Below are positions 28,101-35,980 of a stretch of DNA of 64,000 nt, piece after piece (the first letter of the stretch is position 1; every line of letters starts with the position of its first letter). This DNA is from Akkermansiaceae bacterium UBA2381 (GTDB lineage: Bacteria > Verrucomicrobiota > Verrucomicrobiia > Verrucomicrobiales > DEV007). The stretch is from the NCBI GenBank assembly GCA_002344215.1, contig DDSV01000018.1, positions 243,698 through 307,697 of the forward strand, written 5' to 3'. Position numbers and translations under genes: made by a program. The notes beneath the pieces were generated by a model that worked only from the letters and a program-made list of their open reading frames with translations, had not been told where the DNA came from and did no database searches.

Positions 28101-29059
28101 TTGAGCGCGGCGTCCAGCATCCGGCCCTGCTCGCGGCGATCACGGCGAATCCCGGGAGCGATCCGGTTGCCCTCCTTGAGCCGCTCTGGGCGAACGGAAA
28201 TGTCGCGGTGCAGCGCGAGGCGGTACGTTTGTCAGGACTCTGGAAAGTCAACGCCTTCACCGAACGGGTCCGCGCCCTCGCCTTTGATGAGACTTCGCCG
28301 CTGCGTGTCCGCGCCTTTGAGGCCCTCCTCGTCCTCGATCCTGACGCTGTCGTGGCCCGCCAGCTTGAACGACTCCGCACGGTCGCCGATGCCCAGGCCG
28401 CCGCGCCGCTGCTCTCCGCCCTGCTCGCCAAGAGCGAAGGACGCGAGGCCCTCATCCGTGCCCTCGCCGCGCCCGACGTCCTGAGCGCCGCCGCCGCCAA
28501 ACACGTCCTCAATGCTCTCAACGCGATCGGACGCGCCGACGGTCAGCTCTCCCCGCCGCTCATGAAACTGGCCGGACTCAATGCCGCCCTGCCCGCCTAC
28601 ACGAAGGAGTATGTCACCAAGGTCGTGAAAGACGCCCGCACCTACGGCGACCCCGTCGAGGGCAAAAAGATCTACGAGACCGCCGGCTGTATTGCCTGCC
28701 ATATTCCGGGGGCCGCTCAGAGCAAGATCGGACCCGACCTCAGCGCGATCAGCCGCGGTCTTCCCGTCGAGCTCATCGTCACCGAACTCGTCTGGCCCGC
28801 CCTCAACATCAAGGAAGGCTACGAAGCCGCCACCGTGACCCTGAAGGATGGAACGGTGGTGACCGGGTTTAAGCAGACCGAGACGGCCGAGGCGATTGCC
28901 GTGCGGGATCTGGCGACCGGCGCGGTCAGGAGCATTCCGCGCGGGGAGACGAAGGAGGTGAAGCTCGGTGGGACGGTGATGCCTGATGGATTGACTGCGG
29001 GAATGGATGAGAGGCAGTTGGCGCACTTGGTGCGGTATTTGATGGGGTTGGGGGAGTGA
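25187..29059 (+). CDS. Secreted SGNH-like / PVC-type dehydrogenase / HEAT / haem-c fusion protein
   Basis: 1290 residues with a signal peptide (1-18). Residues ~25-250 resemble an SGNH hydrolase fold (DDTVALVGGANIERTR, ENGFHLSEAGHRSVAK). From ~360 to 715 is a sorbosone/glucose-dehydrogenase-like beta propeller of the PVC membrane-bound-dehydrogenase type (VQMRWDERGRLWVACSPSY, GIELGDGGLYVAQG, MGPDGALYVADWYNP). Residues ~740-1130 are HEAT-like helices. The C-terminus (~1150-1290) is a planctomycete/verrucomicrobial haem-binding domain with C1168-C1171-H1172 (AGCIACHIPG). The whole is typical of very large PVC periplasmic oxidoreductases, probably oxidising sugars released by the upstream enzymes. 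Substrate is inference. Confidence 0.85.
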   Translation: MKFPLVLALLALSATAFSDPLLKPDDTVALVGGANIERTRLYPWLQTQLVAAFPEGTLKVRNFGWEGDTVFEQWRDGGDVEKLDEKRRESEKRIQEQTGTTSWRQQRDWRQQLGEVRATVVLAQFGQMESLDGPDRIPAFIAAYEKLITELQGEGSAGTPARRVVLLEPVPFETSNLPNGPGLSSHNTQLAAYTTAIRELAAKLKLPFVPLTVVGENRPALTENGFHLSEAGHRSVAKRVMEGLGLAPAPDDSLASAYPEMVELERLWFDTWRPMNWAFLTGDRTNVPYSRDWKDQDKRLFPEEMKEFLPLLDLAEANVRAALAGKPVTPIPIRSSIPVEEPTAKPQSPEEQLASFQILDGFAVNLFASEADGIIKPVQMRWDERGRLWVACSPSYPQIKPGEKANDYVLICEDTDHDGNADKFHKFVEGLFMPAGIELGDGGLYVAQGTELLHFKDTDGDDKADKQRLVLGGFGTADSHQMINCINWGFGGELWFSQGHHIYSRVETPYGVETLNRAGIWRYRPRTGHLDPFFQWSSAGANCWGVVTTDYGQPFHKSGANIGGYYSTPGLVRSDLAVDARALNLFLAPIKQVGLEFIGSSHFPEEMQGRAVIGGYYGNTLEQHRLNYDAKTGLYSTELLPNIIETKNNVFRPIELRMGPDGALYVADWYNPIIGHYQASYRHPDRDKEHGRIWRVTVKDRPLVKPSSGRPSSLAEATLSDLFEQLDSPERWAKYQAKRLLFERPTADVVAALDTWVATLKPGEEKDEYRRLQALSLYEGHESPRPDLLKGLLRSPDARIRAYATRTLSTWVRDGRLDGGLELLEVQIADEDPLVRLEAIVACSYVADPRVAVVAARALDREFNDYHHHALTKTLHTTHRLWAPALSGGSLSFEKDEHLLFALKNSWVENNPDDLKNLSGGAVDYRPTAASDEVRAIMRQQVEKFKDSPDRELVWLQALAARASSDDLALLLERGVQHPALLAAITANPGSDPVALLEPLWANGNVAVQREAVRLSGLWKVNAFTERVRALAFDETSPLRVRAFEALLVLDPDAVVARQLERLRTVADAQAAAPLLSALLAKSEGREALIRALAAPDVLSAAAAKHVLNALNAIGRADGQLSPPLMKLAGLNAALPAYTKEYVTKVVKDARTYGDPVEGKKIYETAGCIACHIPGAAQSKIGPDLSAISRGLPVELIVTELVWPALNIKEGYEAATVTLKDGTVVTGFKQTETAEAIAVRDLATGAVRSIPRGETKEVKLGGTVMPDGLTAGMDERQLAHLVRYLMGLGE

Positions 29060-29747
29060 GGGGGGGAGGAGATCAGAGGTCAGAAAATGGGAGGACATCT
29101 GCGAACATCTGCAGCCCATTTGCGCTGAATTCCTTCGTCATCTGGGGTCATCAGGTCTGCGGCGCGGTGCCTTTCTCATTTGATCCCAAAATCCAACTTT
29201 GACAAAAGCCCGAAAAGCTGTTCAAATGTTCCATTCGCTATCATAAGCCAAAAGAGAAAAAGCGGATTAAGAAGCTCTTGTTTGAGCTTGCGAAAATACA
29301 TTGCGGATCGCTTGTCAAGTTTCCAGCAGGACATGATTGAAAATGGAAATGCGACAGGTAGAGACGTAATAAGGTCGGGGAGTATTTCGATGCTTATCCC
29401 TTTCATCCGCTCCACGCTCCATACTTCAGTAAGCGCCCAAGTTCCATCGCCCGGCCATGCCCACCACCCTCCCAACTAAAACCGCCCTCGTCACCGGAGC
29501 CAACCGGGGTATCAGCTAGACCCTTGTCGATGCCCTCTGGATCAAGAGGTCATGCAACACGTCTTGACACAAATTCATCCTTGTTCACCTTAAAATTAGT
29601 TGCAAAAAGCCTTGAACATTTTTTCCCCTCCGACCTCGCGCCAACAACAGGAAGAATCGACCAAAGGGAACCAAGGGGATACCGCTGTGCGAGCGACTCA
29701 GGTGCCAGAAGGGCAATCGAAGCGCCCAAAGTGAACCTCGAAATAAA
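29060..29747. other. Intergenic region, 688 bases, with a broken gene
   Basis: No intact gene is seen. Overlapping open frames at about 29176-29479 on both strands have no recognisable features. It contains a short-chain dehydrogenase remnant (29457-29549). Base composition shifts to AT-rich toward its right end, so it appears to be the left border of an acquired segment. Confidence 0.6.
29457..29549 (+). pseudogene. Short-chain dehydrogenase (SDR) N-terminal remnant
   Basis: From ATG 29457 the frame reads M-P-T-T-L-P-T, then KTALVTGANRGIS and a TAG stop (29517-29519). The same frame continues TLVDALWIKR to about 29549. KTALVTGANRGIG..LVDAL is the classic Rossmann start of SDR enzymes, so this is the first ~30 codons of such a gene, interrupted by a stop and lost after that point. 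Confidence 0.75.
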
Positions 29748-30449
29748 ATGGCAACGAAGCTACAGTATGATTGTTTTAAAGAAGCGTATGATCGAGAAGT
29801 CAAAAGGCATGAGCGACTAGTAGAACGGTGTAAGATTTATCTCGCGCTTGTGACTCTTTATTTTGGATTGCAAGGCGTTTCCGTTGATAAGATTATTCCG
29901 AGAATTCAGGGTCATGGCGAAATTGTTATATTCTACCTTGTCGGGCTGAGTTGTTTTTTCACCGCGCTATTATTAATTGTTAGAGCGTTGGGAATTTATA
30001 AATATGTTTATCCGATGGACCTTCGAAGAGTTATTGGTAACATGGGGTCATCTCCACCCAGTGACGAATCCTTTTTGAAACATCGCATTGCTGAGTTAAC
30101 CGCTGCATTTCACGCAAATTTGAATGTGGACGAGAAGCGGTGGCGACTCCTGAGATATGCGACTTGGGGAATGGTGGTAGGGATATTTTTTCAACTTGTT
30201 GTCTTTTTTTACCTGCCTTTCGTTGAACCGAATAAGCCACTAGAGATCATGATTGATGCATCAAGTAGTGATAAAACTAATGAAGATTCAGACGCATCTG
30301 AGGTTGAGGAGGAATGTCCTCAACCCCAAAGTGATTATGGGCAAGAGATGCGGGAGTTGGTCCAGTCTTATGAAAGACAACAGCAGCAGGATCAGACGCA
30401 ACAACAACAGCAAGAGCAACGATCGCAAGTTCCGCAGCAGCAGCAATGA
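29748..30449 (+). CDS. Three-helix membrane protein with Gln-rich tail
   Basis: 233 residues. Predicted membrane helices lie at about 29-46, 58-83 and 139-158. Residues 1-28 and 105-135 are charged and probably cytosolic. The tail (about 185-233) is acidic, then almost pure Gln (QQQQDQTQQQQQEQ), encoded by CAA/CAG repeats. The gene is clearly AT-richer than the surrounding genome, with many AAA, TTA and ATT codons, suggesting horizontal transfer. No family recognised; the paired-helix layout loosely resembles SLATT-type immune membrane effectors, but key motifs cannot be confirmed. It lies next to a SEFIR-domain gene. Confidence 0.65.
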   Translation: MATKLQYDCFKEAYDREVKRHERLVERCKIYLALVTLYFGLQGVSVDKIIPRIQGHGEIVIFYLVGLSCFFTALLLIVRALGIYKYVYPMDLRRVIGNMGSSPPSDESFLKHRIAELTAAFHANLNVDEKRWRLLRYATWGMVVGIFFQLVVFFYLPFVEPNKPLEIMIDASSSDKTNEDSDASEVEEECPQPQSDYGQEMRELVQSYERQQQQDQTQQQQQEQRSQVPQQQQ

Positions 30450-30645
30450 TGCAGTATTTGCGTAAATCAATTCATGCTAGAATCGTAACAATTGAGTCTG
30501 CATAGGCATCAATCCGATAGCTTCTTTAGATCAAGTGGGAACTGGGTCGGGGGGCGATTTCCGAGTTTTCACCCGATAGGCCTTCCTGATTCCCGATCCC
30601 CAACTCCCCGCTTGCCGGATTGTCGGGCGTGACTCAAACTAGGGC

Positions 30646-30930
30646 ATGTACGAAGCTAAGCCCATCGCTCCCCGCCGACGCAGCGCGTCGGTTGATGCGG
30701 CCCTGCGGACGGGAGTAGCTCGGATCGAGGCGATGATGATCGAAGAGTGGGTCAAGGCGGCGCTGTATCTCCCGGAACGATTTGCGTGGCTCGCCCCTCC
30801 GAATCCACCCCAAAGCTCGACTTCCACCCCCATTCACTACCTTGAGGGAAAATGCAATCTTCGGATCGGTGAGGGACAGGCGATCTGCGGGACTAATACC
30901 TGCTGCCCGACCCAGAAGATGAGTCATTAA
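30646..30930 (+). CDS. Decayed copy of the small ORF paired with a nucleotidyltransferase
   Basis: 94 residues. The first ~58 closely match the 71-residue protein at 36995 (AKPIAPRRRSAS, ARIEAM, PERFAWLAP, PPQS). After that the two diverge. Upstream bases from 30598, through the conserved phrase GACTCAAACTAGGGCATG, are also near-identical to those at 36947. In this copy the nucleotidyltransferase partner and the next gene are missing, and the sequence after 30916 picks up again with the same end as the intact copy. It may be a non-functional remnant. Confidence 0.5.
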   Translation: MYEAKPIAPRRRSASVDAALRTGVARIEAMMIEEWVKAALYLPERFAWLAPPNPPQSSTSTPIHYLEGKCNLRIGEGQAICGTNTCCPTQKMSH

Positions 30931-31027
30931 AATTTAGATTCTGGCATTCAACGAATTACAGTGGCGGTTTACAGTTGAACTCTCCCTAGGAACTCGGCGT
31001 CAAAAACCTGAAGCAAGATCCAATCCA

Positions 31028-32578
31028 ATGTCAGATAGTCAAAATGATCCTCAGCCGCCTAGGGTCTTTATCTCTTACTCCCATGACACCAAAGACCACA
31101 AAGCATGGGTCGCGGGAATTGCGACTCAGCTCCGCATAAAGGGAGTAGATGTGATTCTCGATCAGTGGGAAACTGAGCCGGGTGACGACTTGGCAAAGTT
31201 CATGGAGTCTGGTGTCCGCGACTCGGACAGGGTGTTGATGATTTGCACTGAGAAGTACGTGCGAAAGGTCGACGACGGGAAGGGCGGCGCTGGCTATGAG
31301 GCCATGATCGTTTCCGGCGAACTAATCGCAGATCAGGGCGTCCGTAAGTTTGTCCCAGTGGTTCGCCAGACGGCAAGAAGCCGTGTTGTTCCCACTGCGT
31401 TGGGAACACGGAAGTATATTGACTTGAGTGAGGACATCGAGAATCAGGACGAGCAGTTTGCTGAGCTGCTCGAATCAATTCACAAGGTAATCTCGAAGAA
31501 GAAACCGCCACTTGGTCCGAATCCGTTCGCCCAACAAGAACACGCACCGAATCTTGATGGGCCAAGCGAACTGATTTCGGACTCAGCTCGCGATCTGTCC
31601 GAGAGTTACAGGCTTGCTCTTCAAATAGTTCGGGCACAGGATCGGCTCAGTTGGAGAAGGATGCTCTCCTCCGCAGTCACCGATAGCGGCGTGCGACTGC
31701 TCGAATGGAAGAAGAGGTGTCAACCTCAGTGTCCTTTGAATCTCAACACGCAGAGCCCTGAACCATGGCTTAAATTCTTTGGGGAGGGCATCGAGTGCTA
31801 CGATCATTTGCTCGCAACTCTTTTGGCAGCAGCAGAATCGGGTGAATCCGAATTCGCGGGGCAAAGAGGTTGGATTGATTTGGTGCTTGAGCCCAAAGGA
31901 TGGGACCGATCAGGGCTGACAGTTTGGACCGATATGCCCAGAGCCGTGCTCTTCTCACTTCATACCTATCTTGGCGCGATGCTCATAAGGTCGGGAGGGG
32001 CGGATGAAGCGGTAAAGCTGGCAACGACTCCGATTCCGAACTCGTCTAATCGATCGAAAATGAAACCGCTCTTTCTTACATCGGAGGTCTCCGGGTGGAT
32101 CGAAACATTTGGTCGCGATTGCTCAGTTTCATGGGCCTATTTTGGCTTGGTGGGCGACAAGCGTAAGTGGCTGATTGATGCGTTTGGATCAGAAGAAAGC
32201 ATCGCTGTTGGACGGGTCGCCTACTTCATGCTTTTGAGCTTCCTCGAGTTCACAAAGGACGCGGCAAGATCCGATTGGACATTTGATCCGAAGACTTCCA
32301 GTTTCGAGGTGTCTCATATGTTTGTCCGTGCGTCCGAGGAGATACAACGAGCCGCATTCGGACTGCTCCTCGACAACGAGATTACCCTGACGCGGGTTCT
32401 CGAAAGTAACGGAATTGAACAAGATAAATTCCGCAAGCTCTGGCCTGAGTGGACAGCAGGAATGAAGTCGTGGGTGACACGGCTCCGCGACGGTTACAGG
32501 CCTAGCTGGAGCCGATTTCCATTGGACGACTTGCCACGGGAAGTGAACCGAGATCCATTTGACCTAAGGGAAGGATAA
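31028..32578 (+). CDS. SEFIR/TIR-domain protein
   Basis: 516 residues. The N-terminal ~155 residues form a SEFIR/TIR-like domain: PRVFISYSHDTKDHKAWV, then GVDVILDQWETEPGDDLAKF, DSDRVLMICTEKYVRK and a GAGYEAMIVSGEL segment. The Glu of that last segment is at the place of the catalytic Glu in NAD-cleaving bacterial TIR domains. Residues ~180-516 are helical and not recognised. Bacterial SEFIR/TIR proteins often act in antiviral defence by depleting NAD or making a signal nucleotide; that role is inferred here. Moderate GC, between the AT-rich gene upstream and a coiled-coil membrane gene downstream. No obvious partner such as ThsA or an Argonaute is nearby. Confidence 0.8.
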   Translation: MSDSQNDPQPPRVFISYSHDTKDHKAWVAGIATQLRIKGVDVILDQWETEPGDDLAKFMESGVRDSDRVLMICTEKYVRKVDDGKGGAGYEAMIVSGELIADQGVRKFVPVVRQTARSRVVPTALGTRKYIDLSEDIENQDEQFAELLESIHKVISKKKPPLGPNPFAQQEHAPNLDGPSELISDSARDLSESYRLALQIVRAQDRLSWRRMLSSAVTDSGVRLLEWKKRCQPQCPLNLNTQSPEPWLKFFGEGIECYDHLLATLLAAAESGESEFAGQRGWIDLVLEPKGWDRSGLTVWTDMPRAVLFSLHTYLGAMLIRSGGADEAVKLATTPIPNSSNRSKMKPLFLTSEVSGWIETFGRDCSVSWAYFGLVGDKRKWLIDAFGSEESIAVGRVAYFMLLSFLEFTKDAARSDWTFDPKTSSFEVSHMFVRASEEIQRAAFGLLLDNEITLTRVLESNGIEQDKFRKLWPEWTAGMKSWVTRLRDGYRPSWSRFPLDDLPREVNRDPFDLREG

Positions 32579-32729
32579 ATTTCAGCTAACTCCGCGCCAG
32601 TGAGAAGTATCGACCAACGGGATGTGGGCTGCCGACAGGCAGGAACGAAACGTAAAAGCTGACGGGATGAAAAGGGAAATTCCTATCAGAAATGAAGCGC
32701 TTACGGCATAATTGGAACCCAACACGATC

Positions 32730-34037
32730 ATGGCAACTACATTTCGAATTCCCAGGCTGACAGATCAAGAAGCTGCAACGGCTCTTTTGAGCCTCGCCAG
32801 AGAGACGGCTCACATCTATCCGTTTCAGGCTGCAATAGACGTCCTAGGCGTTGGCGACCAAGAACTTCATAACGACAACCAGCTAGTTTCACCAGACTCT
32901 GATCTTGGGTTTCAATTGAATCTTCAGGCCGCTGTTGCTCGACACCTCTATCTGCGAGGGCCCCGAAATAGGCGGGTGATAGTGGTTGAGCGGAACTTTA
33001 ATGAGCCGCTCGATACAGCGAGGATTGAGGACGGTTGGCAGGAGCATTTAACGGAAGAACAAAAGATCAAACTTCCTCGAATTATGGCGCTTCTTGTGTC
33101 GCGCGGACGTTCGTTGTTAAAGGCACCTGAGGTGGATGCATCTCTCACCAGCGACCCGAGCTCGGCTTGGAGTAAATATAGGAACGCCCAAACAAATATT
33201 CTAAGCAGCCTTCAACAAACCGCCGAACAAATCATTGTCGATGTTGCAAACAAGAATGCTGAGATTGATTTGCTTCGCGCCGAACGATTTGAAAAGTTGG
33301 AAGAGCAACTTCGTTCCGAACTGCAAAGTGAACGAGAAAAGCTGCAGCAGTCTCACGATCAGCGGCTGGCAGAGCTTGAAAAGCGCCAGATGGAGCATGC
33401 TGAAAAGGAAGCGCAGTTCCTTACAAAAGAGGCCCGCTACGTTTCCAGGCAGAAGCAGGACGAACAGATTAAACAGGTTCAGGCATGGCTTGAGAATTGG
33501 GGTCTAACGAAAGGGACCAGCCGCAAGCGCTGGCCAATCACCGCCGCTTATGTATCCGCACTTTTGATTACCGGCGGTCTTACATTTTACGCAACGAGTC
33601 ACAATTACGAATTGCTGAAAACAACGGACGACCTTGCGAAGCTCCAGTGGTGGCACTGGGTCGCGCTCGCTTCAAAATCCCTCTTTCCGCTAGCGGCGTT
33701 CACGACATTTATGATTTACTTCATTCGGTGGTCCTCCGCTTGGGCCAAGCAACATTCGGAAGAGGAGTTCAGAAACCGAACCCGGCTAATCGACATCGGC
33801 CGCTCCGGATGGCTTCTTGAGGCGGTTCGCGATGCTCAGGAGAATAAGGCGGAGATTCCGACCGACCTTCTCCGGGAACTCTCAAGGAACTTGTTCATAA
33901 ATTCCTCGATGTCCGAATCTGATATTCATCCGACTGCAATCTCAGATGTGTTACTTCAGGGACTAACGTCGTTGCGCGTTAAGTCACCCGACGGCTCTGA
34001 AGTAGAGGCTTCACGCGCAAAGCCCCAGAAAAAGTGA
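32730..34037 (+). CDS. Coiled-coil protein with two membrane helices
   Basis: 435 residues from ATG 32730 (an in-frame TTG at 32712 adds six). Residues ~145-265 are a long Lys/Glu/Gln coiled coil (RAERFEKLEEQLRSELQS and on). Two membrane helices follow at about 278-297 and 318-340. The N-terminal ~110 residues contain VIVVERNFNEP. The C-terminal part is cytosolic and ends in basic residues. No enzymatic motif. It starts 151 bases after the SEFIR gene on the same strand and shares its lower GC, so a shared mobile or defence module is plausible. Could be a membrane sensor or structural protein. Confidence 0.65.
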   Translation: MATTFRIPRLTDQEAATALLSLARETAHIYPFQAAIDVLGVGDQELHNDNQLVSPDSDLGFQLNLQAAVARHLYLRGPRNRRVIVVERNFNEPLDTARIEDGWQEHLTEEQKIKLPRIMALLVSRGRSLLKAPEVDASLTSDPSSAWSKYRNAQTNILSSLQQTAEQIIVDVANKNAEIDLLRAERFEKLEEQLRSELQSEREKLQQSHDQRLAELEKRQMEHAEKEAQFLTKEARYVSRQKQDEQIKQVQAWLENWGLTKGTSRKRWPITAAYVSALLITGGLTFYATSHNYELLKTTDDLAKLQWWHWVALASKSLFPLAAFTTFMIYFIRWSSAWAKQHSEEEFRNRTRLIDIGRSGWLLEAVRDAQENKAEIPTDLLRELSRNLFINSSMSESDIHPTAISDVLLQGLTSLRVKSPDGSEVEASRAKPQKK

Positions 34038-34193
34038 GGGAATCGCGCAGGCACTGAGTCAGTCAAAAGTTCTTGAGTTTCCAAATCCCCCCGACCCCGG
34101 CTTGAAGAACCTAAGACTGCATGAGCCACCCTCGCTCCCTGACTCGGTGAGCACACCCGACGAGCGTTTTGCTCCTGGGAATCCGATCTGCCG

Positions 34194-34994
34194 CTATTCC
34201 TTGAATACCGCCTTCCCTACCAGGGCGATCATGGGGACGGGCCCGATGTGGCGGCTGTCTCGTGAGTTGGCCCGGTTGTCGCCGAGGACGTAGCAGTGGT
34301 GATCGGGAATGGTGATCGGCGGAAGGTTGGTTTTGTCGGGTTGAACGCCGCTGACTTCCTGGATGGCTGCTCCGTTGAGGTGGACGATGCCTTCCTTGAT
34401 TTCCAAGGTATCCCCGGGCAGGGCGATGACCCGCTTCAGCCACGTCTGCCGGCGATTGCCGGGGTTGAGAAAGGCGACGAGGTCGTTGTGCTCCGGTTCG
34501 CGGTCGCGGTAGCTGTCCTTGCGGACGAAGGCTCTTTCGCCTTCGTCGAACGTGGGGCTCATTGAGCTGCCGGTCATGGCGAAGATGTGGAGAAAGTTTT
34601 CGCGAACGGAGAAGGCGAGGCCGGTGAGGAGGGGTAGCGTGAGGAAGATGAGGGCGACATAGACGGAGACACGATTGTAGTCTTTGAGGCGATAGTCTTC
34701 GCGGCTGGCGAGCGCCATTCGACGAGCGTCCCATGCAGAGTAGGCAGTTGGGATGATGGTGAGAATGGCGAAAGTGATGAAGATAGTCTTCGGTGGGGCG
34801 GACTGGGTCGCGAGGAGGAATATGACTACGGCGATGAGAGCCGTGATTACACAGAGGTGAAGAAGGCCGCGACCAAGGGCACCGCAGTAAACCTGTCCGA
34901 GGCCCGGGAGGAAGAGCGAAAGGTTGATGGCGGTGGAGGCCTTCCGTTTGCTGACGGGGCCAAGGGCGAGTTCGTTTGAAGAGTCGGTGTTCAT
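34194..34994 (-). CDS. lepB: Signal peptidase I
   Basis: 266 residues. Catalytic motifs of S26 signal peptidases are clear: Ser144 in TGSSMSPTF, Lys187 in LKRVIALPGD, and the box GDNRANSRDSRHIGPV. About 130 N-terminal residues before the catalytic domain carry three or four predicted helices (about 25-36, 44-62, 70-85 and 110-130). The N-terminus is therefore extended compared with the usual one or two anchors. It cleaves Sec/Tat signal peptides at the outer face of the inner membrane. It is the last gene of a unit with the ECF sigma factor and a small membrane protein; an 11-base gap separates it from the latter. Confidence 0.9.
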   Translation of the reverse strand: MNTDSSNELALGPVSKRKASTAINLSLFLPGLGQVYCGALGRGLLHLCVITALIAVVIFLLATQSAPPKTIFITFAILTIIPTAYSAWDARRMALASREDYRLKDYNRVSVYVALIFLTLPLLTGLAFSVRENFLHIFAMTGSSMSPTFDEGERAFVRKDSYRDREPEHNDLVAFLNPGNRRQTWLKRVIALPGDTLEIKEGIVHLNGAAIQEVSGVQPDKTNLPPITIPDHHCYVLGDNRANSRDSRHIGPVPMIALVGKAVFKE

Positions 34995-35005
34995 GGTTTT
35001 TGGGT

Positions 35006-35227
35006 TTAGAAGACGAGGTGAACAATGAGGCTGAGTTTTCCGATGCCGGCGGCAAGGCAGGCGGCCGCGAGGAGCCGGGAGGGGCGCTCTGCTCCGGGTA
35101 ATGGATGGACGATGGGCTGGGAGGCTTTCTGAATTTTCCCCATGACCGAGGGGGCGAGGTGCGCGGACAGGTCTTGCTTCCGCGCGGCAATCCAGAGGTC
35201 GAGTTCGTGATCGGATGACGTGGGCAT
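35006..35227 (-). CDS. Small membrane protein in the sigma-factor operon
   Basis: 73 residues. The first ~45 residues are hydrophilic (ELDLWIAARKQDLSAHLAPS) and the end is a hydrophobic helix (about 50-73). It starts 3 bases after the sigma-factor stop codon, so it is surely co-transcribed and possibly coupled. The place and size suggest an anti-sigma-like membrane tether, but no zinc-finger anti-sigma motif (HxxxCxxC) is present. Function unassigned. Confidence 0.65.
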   Translation of the reverse strand: MPTSSDHELDLWIAARKQDLSAHLAPSVMGKIQKASQPIVHPLPGAERPSRLLAAACLAAGIGKLSLIVHLVF

Positions 35228-35230
35228 GGA

Positions 35231-35758
35231 TCAGTGGTGGTTGAGGCTGGTTTTGAGAAATTCACGGGCGCGGCTGACGCGGGACTTGATGGTGCCGACG
35301 GTGGTGGATTCGATCTGGGCGGCTTCGCCGTAGGAGAGGCCTTCGAGAGCGACGAGAGTGAAGGCGCGCTTTTGCTTTCCGGGGAGTTGATGAAGGGCCT
35401 GGTCGAGGGTTCTCAGGCGCTCCCGGTGTTCGGGTTCGGCGGTGTCGGTGTATTGCTCGGGAGGTTCGGCAAAAAGAGTCGGGACCTTCTTCTTGAGGGC
35501 ATTGAGAGAGCGGCTGCGGGCGATCATGAAAAGCCAGGTGGAGAATCGGCTTCTTGCCGGATCGAAATCCTTGAGACGGCGAAAGGCTTCCACGAACACG
35601 ATCTGGGTGAGGTCTTCGGCGTGGCGTCGTTGGTCATTCAAGAGAGTGGCAATCATACGGAGCAGGCGATCCTGGTAATGAAGAACAAGGTTTTCAAAGG
35701 CGTCGATCTCTCCGTCGACAATACGGCGGATGATCTGGAGTTCTTCGTCTTCGCTCAT
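35231..35758 (-). CDS. ECF-type RNA polymerase sigma factor
   Basis: 175 residues. Sigma region 2 is seen in FENLVLHYQDRLLRMIATLL and the DLTQIVFVEAFRRL helix that binds the -10 element. Region 4 is RTLDQALHQLPGKQKRAFTL, then LSYGEAAQIE and GTIKSRVSRAREFL, the -35-binding helix-turn-helix. Regions 1 and 3 are absent, as in the ECF subgroup. First gene of a three-gene unit (sigma, small membrane protein, signal peptidase), which suggests control of secretion or envelope capacity. Confidence 0.9.
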   Translation of the reverse strand: MSEDEELQIIRRIVDGEIDAFENLVLHYQDRLLRMIATLLNDQRRHAEDLTQIVFVEAFRRLKDFDPARSRFSTWLFMIARSRSLNALKKKVPTLFAEPPEQYTDTAEPEHRERLRTLDQALHQLPGKQKRAFTLVALEGLSYGEAAQIESTTVGTIKSRVSRAREFLKTSLNHH

Positions 35759-35980
35759 TCGTTGTTCGGTGATGATACCGGTAGGGAAGGAAATGGTTCC
35801 ATTTTTCTCACGCAGCGCTGGTCCCGGAATCCTGAATCATTCCACCGGCCTCCCGCTGATTCCCGCCATAGACGCGCGAAACCCATTTTGTATCTGTCCC
35901 TCAAATCCCCATTTTTTCATCGCGACGATCCATCTGAAAGGTGAGAGTCGAATCGTGCCGAAGGAGCCAATTTGAATGCG

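Noticed and set aside
29176..29479. Open frames of 99 residues on both strands in the intergenic region
   Set aside because: Both have unlikely composition and no domain features, and they overlap each other. Treated as chance frames.
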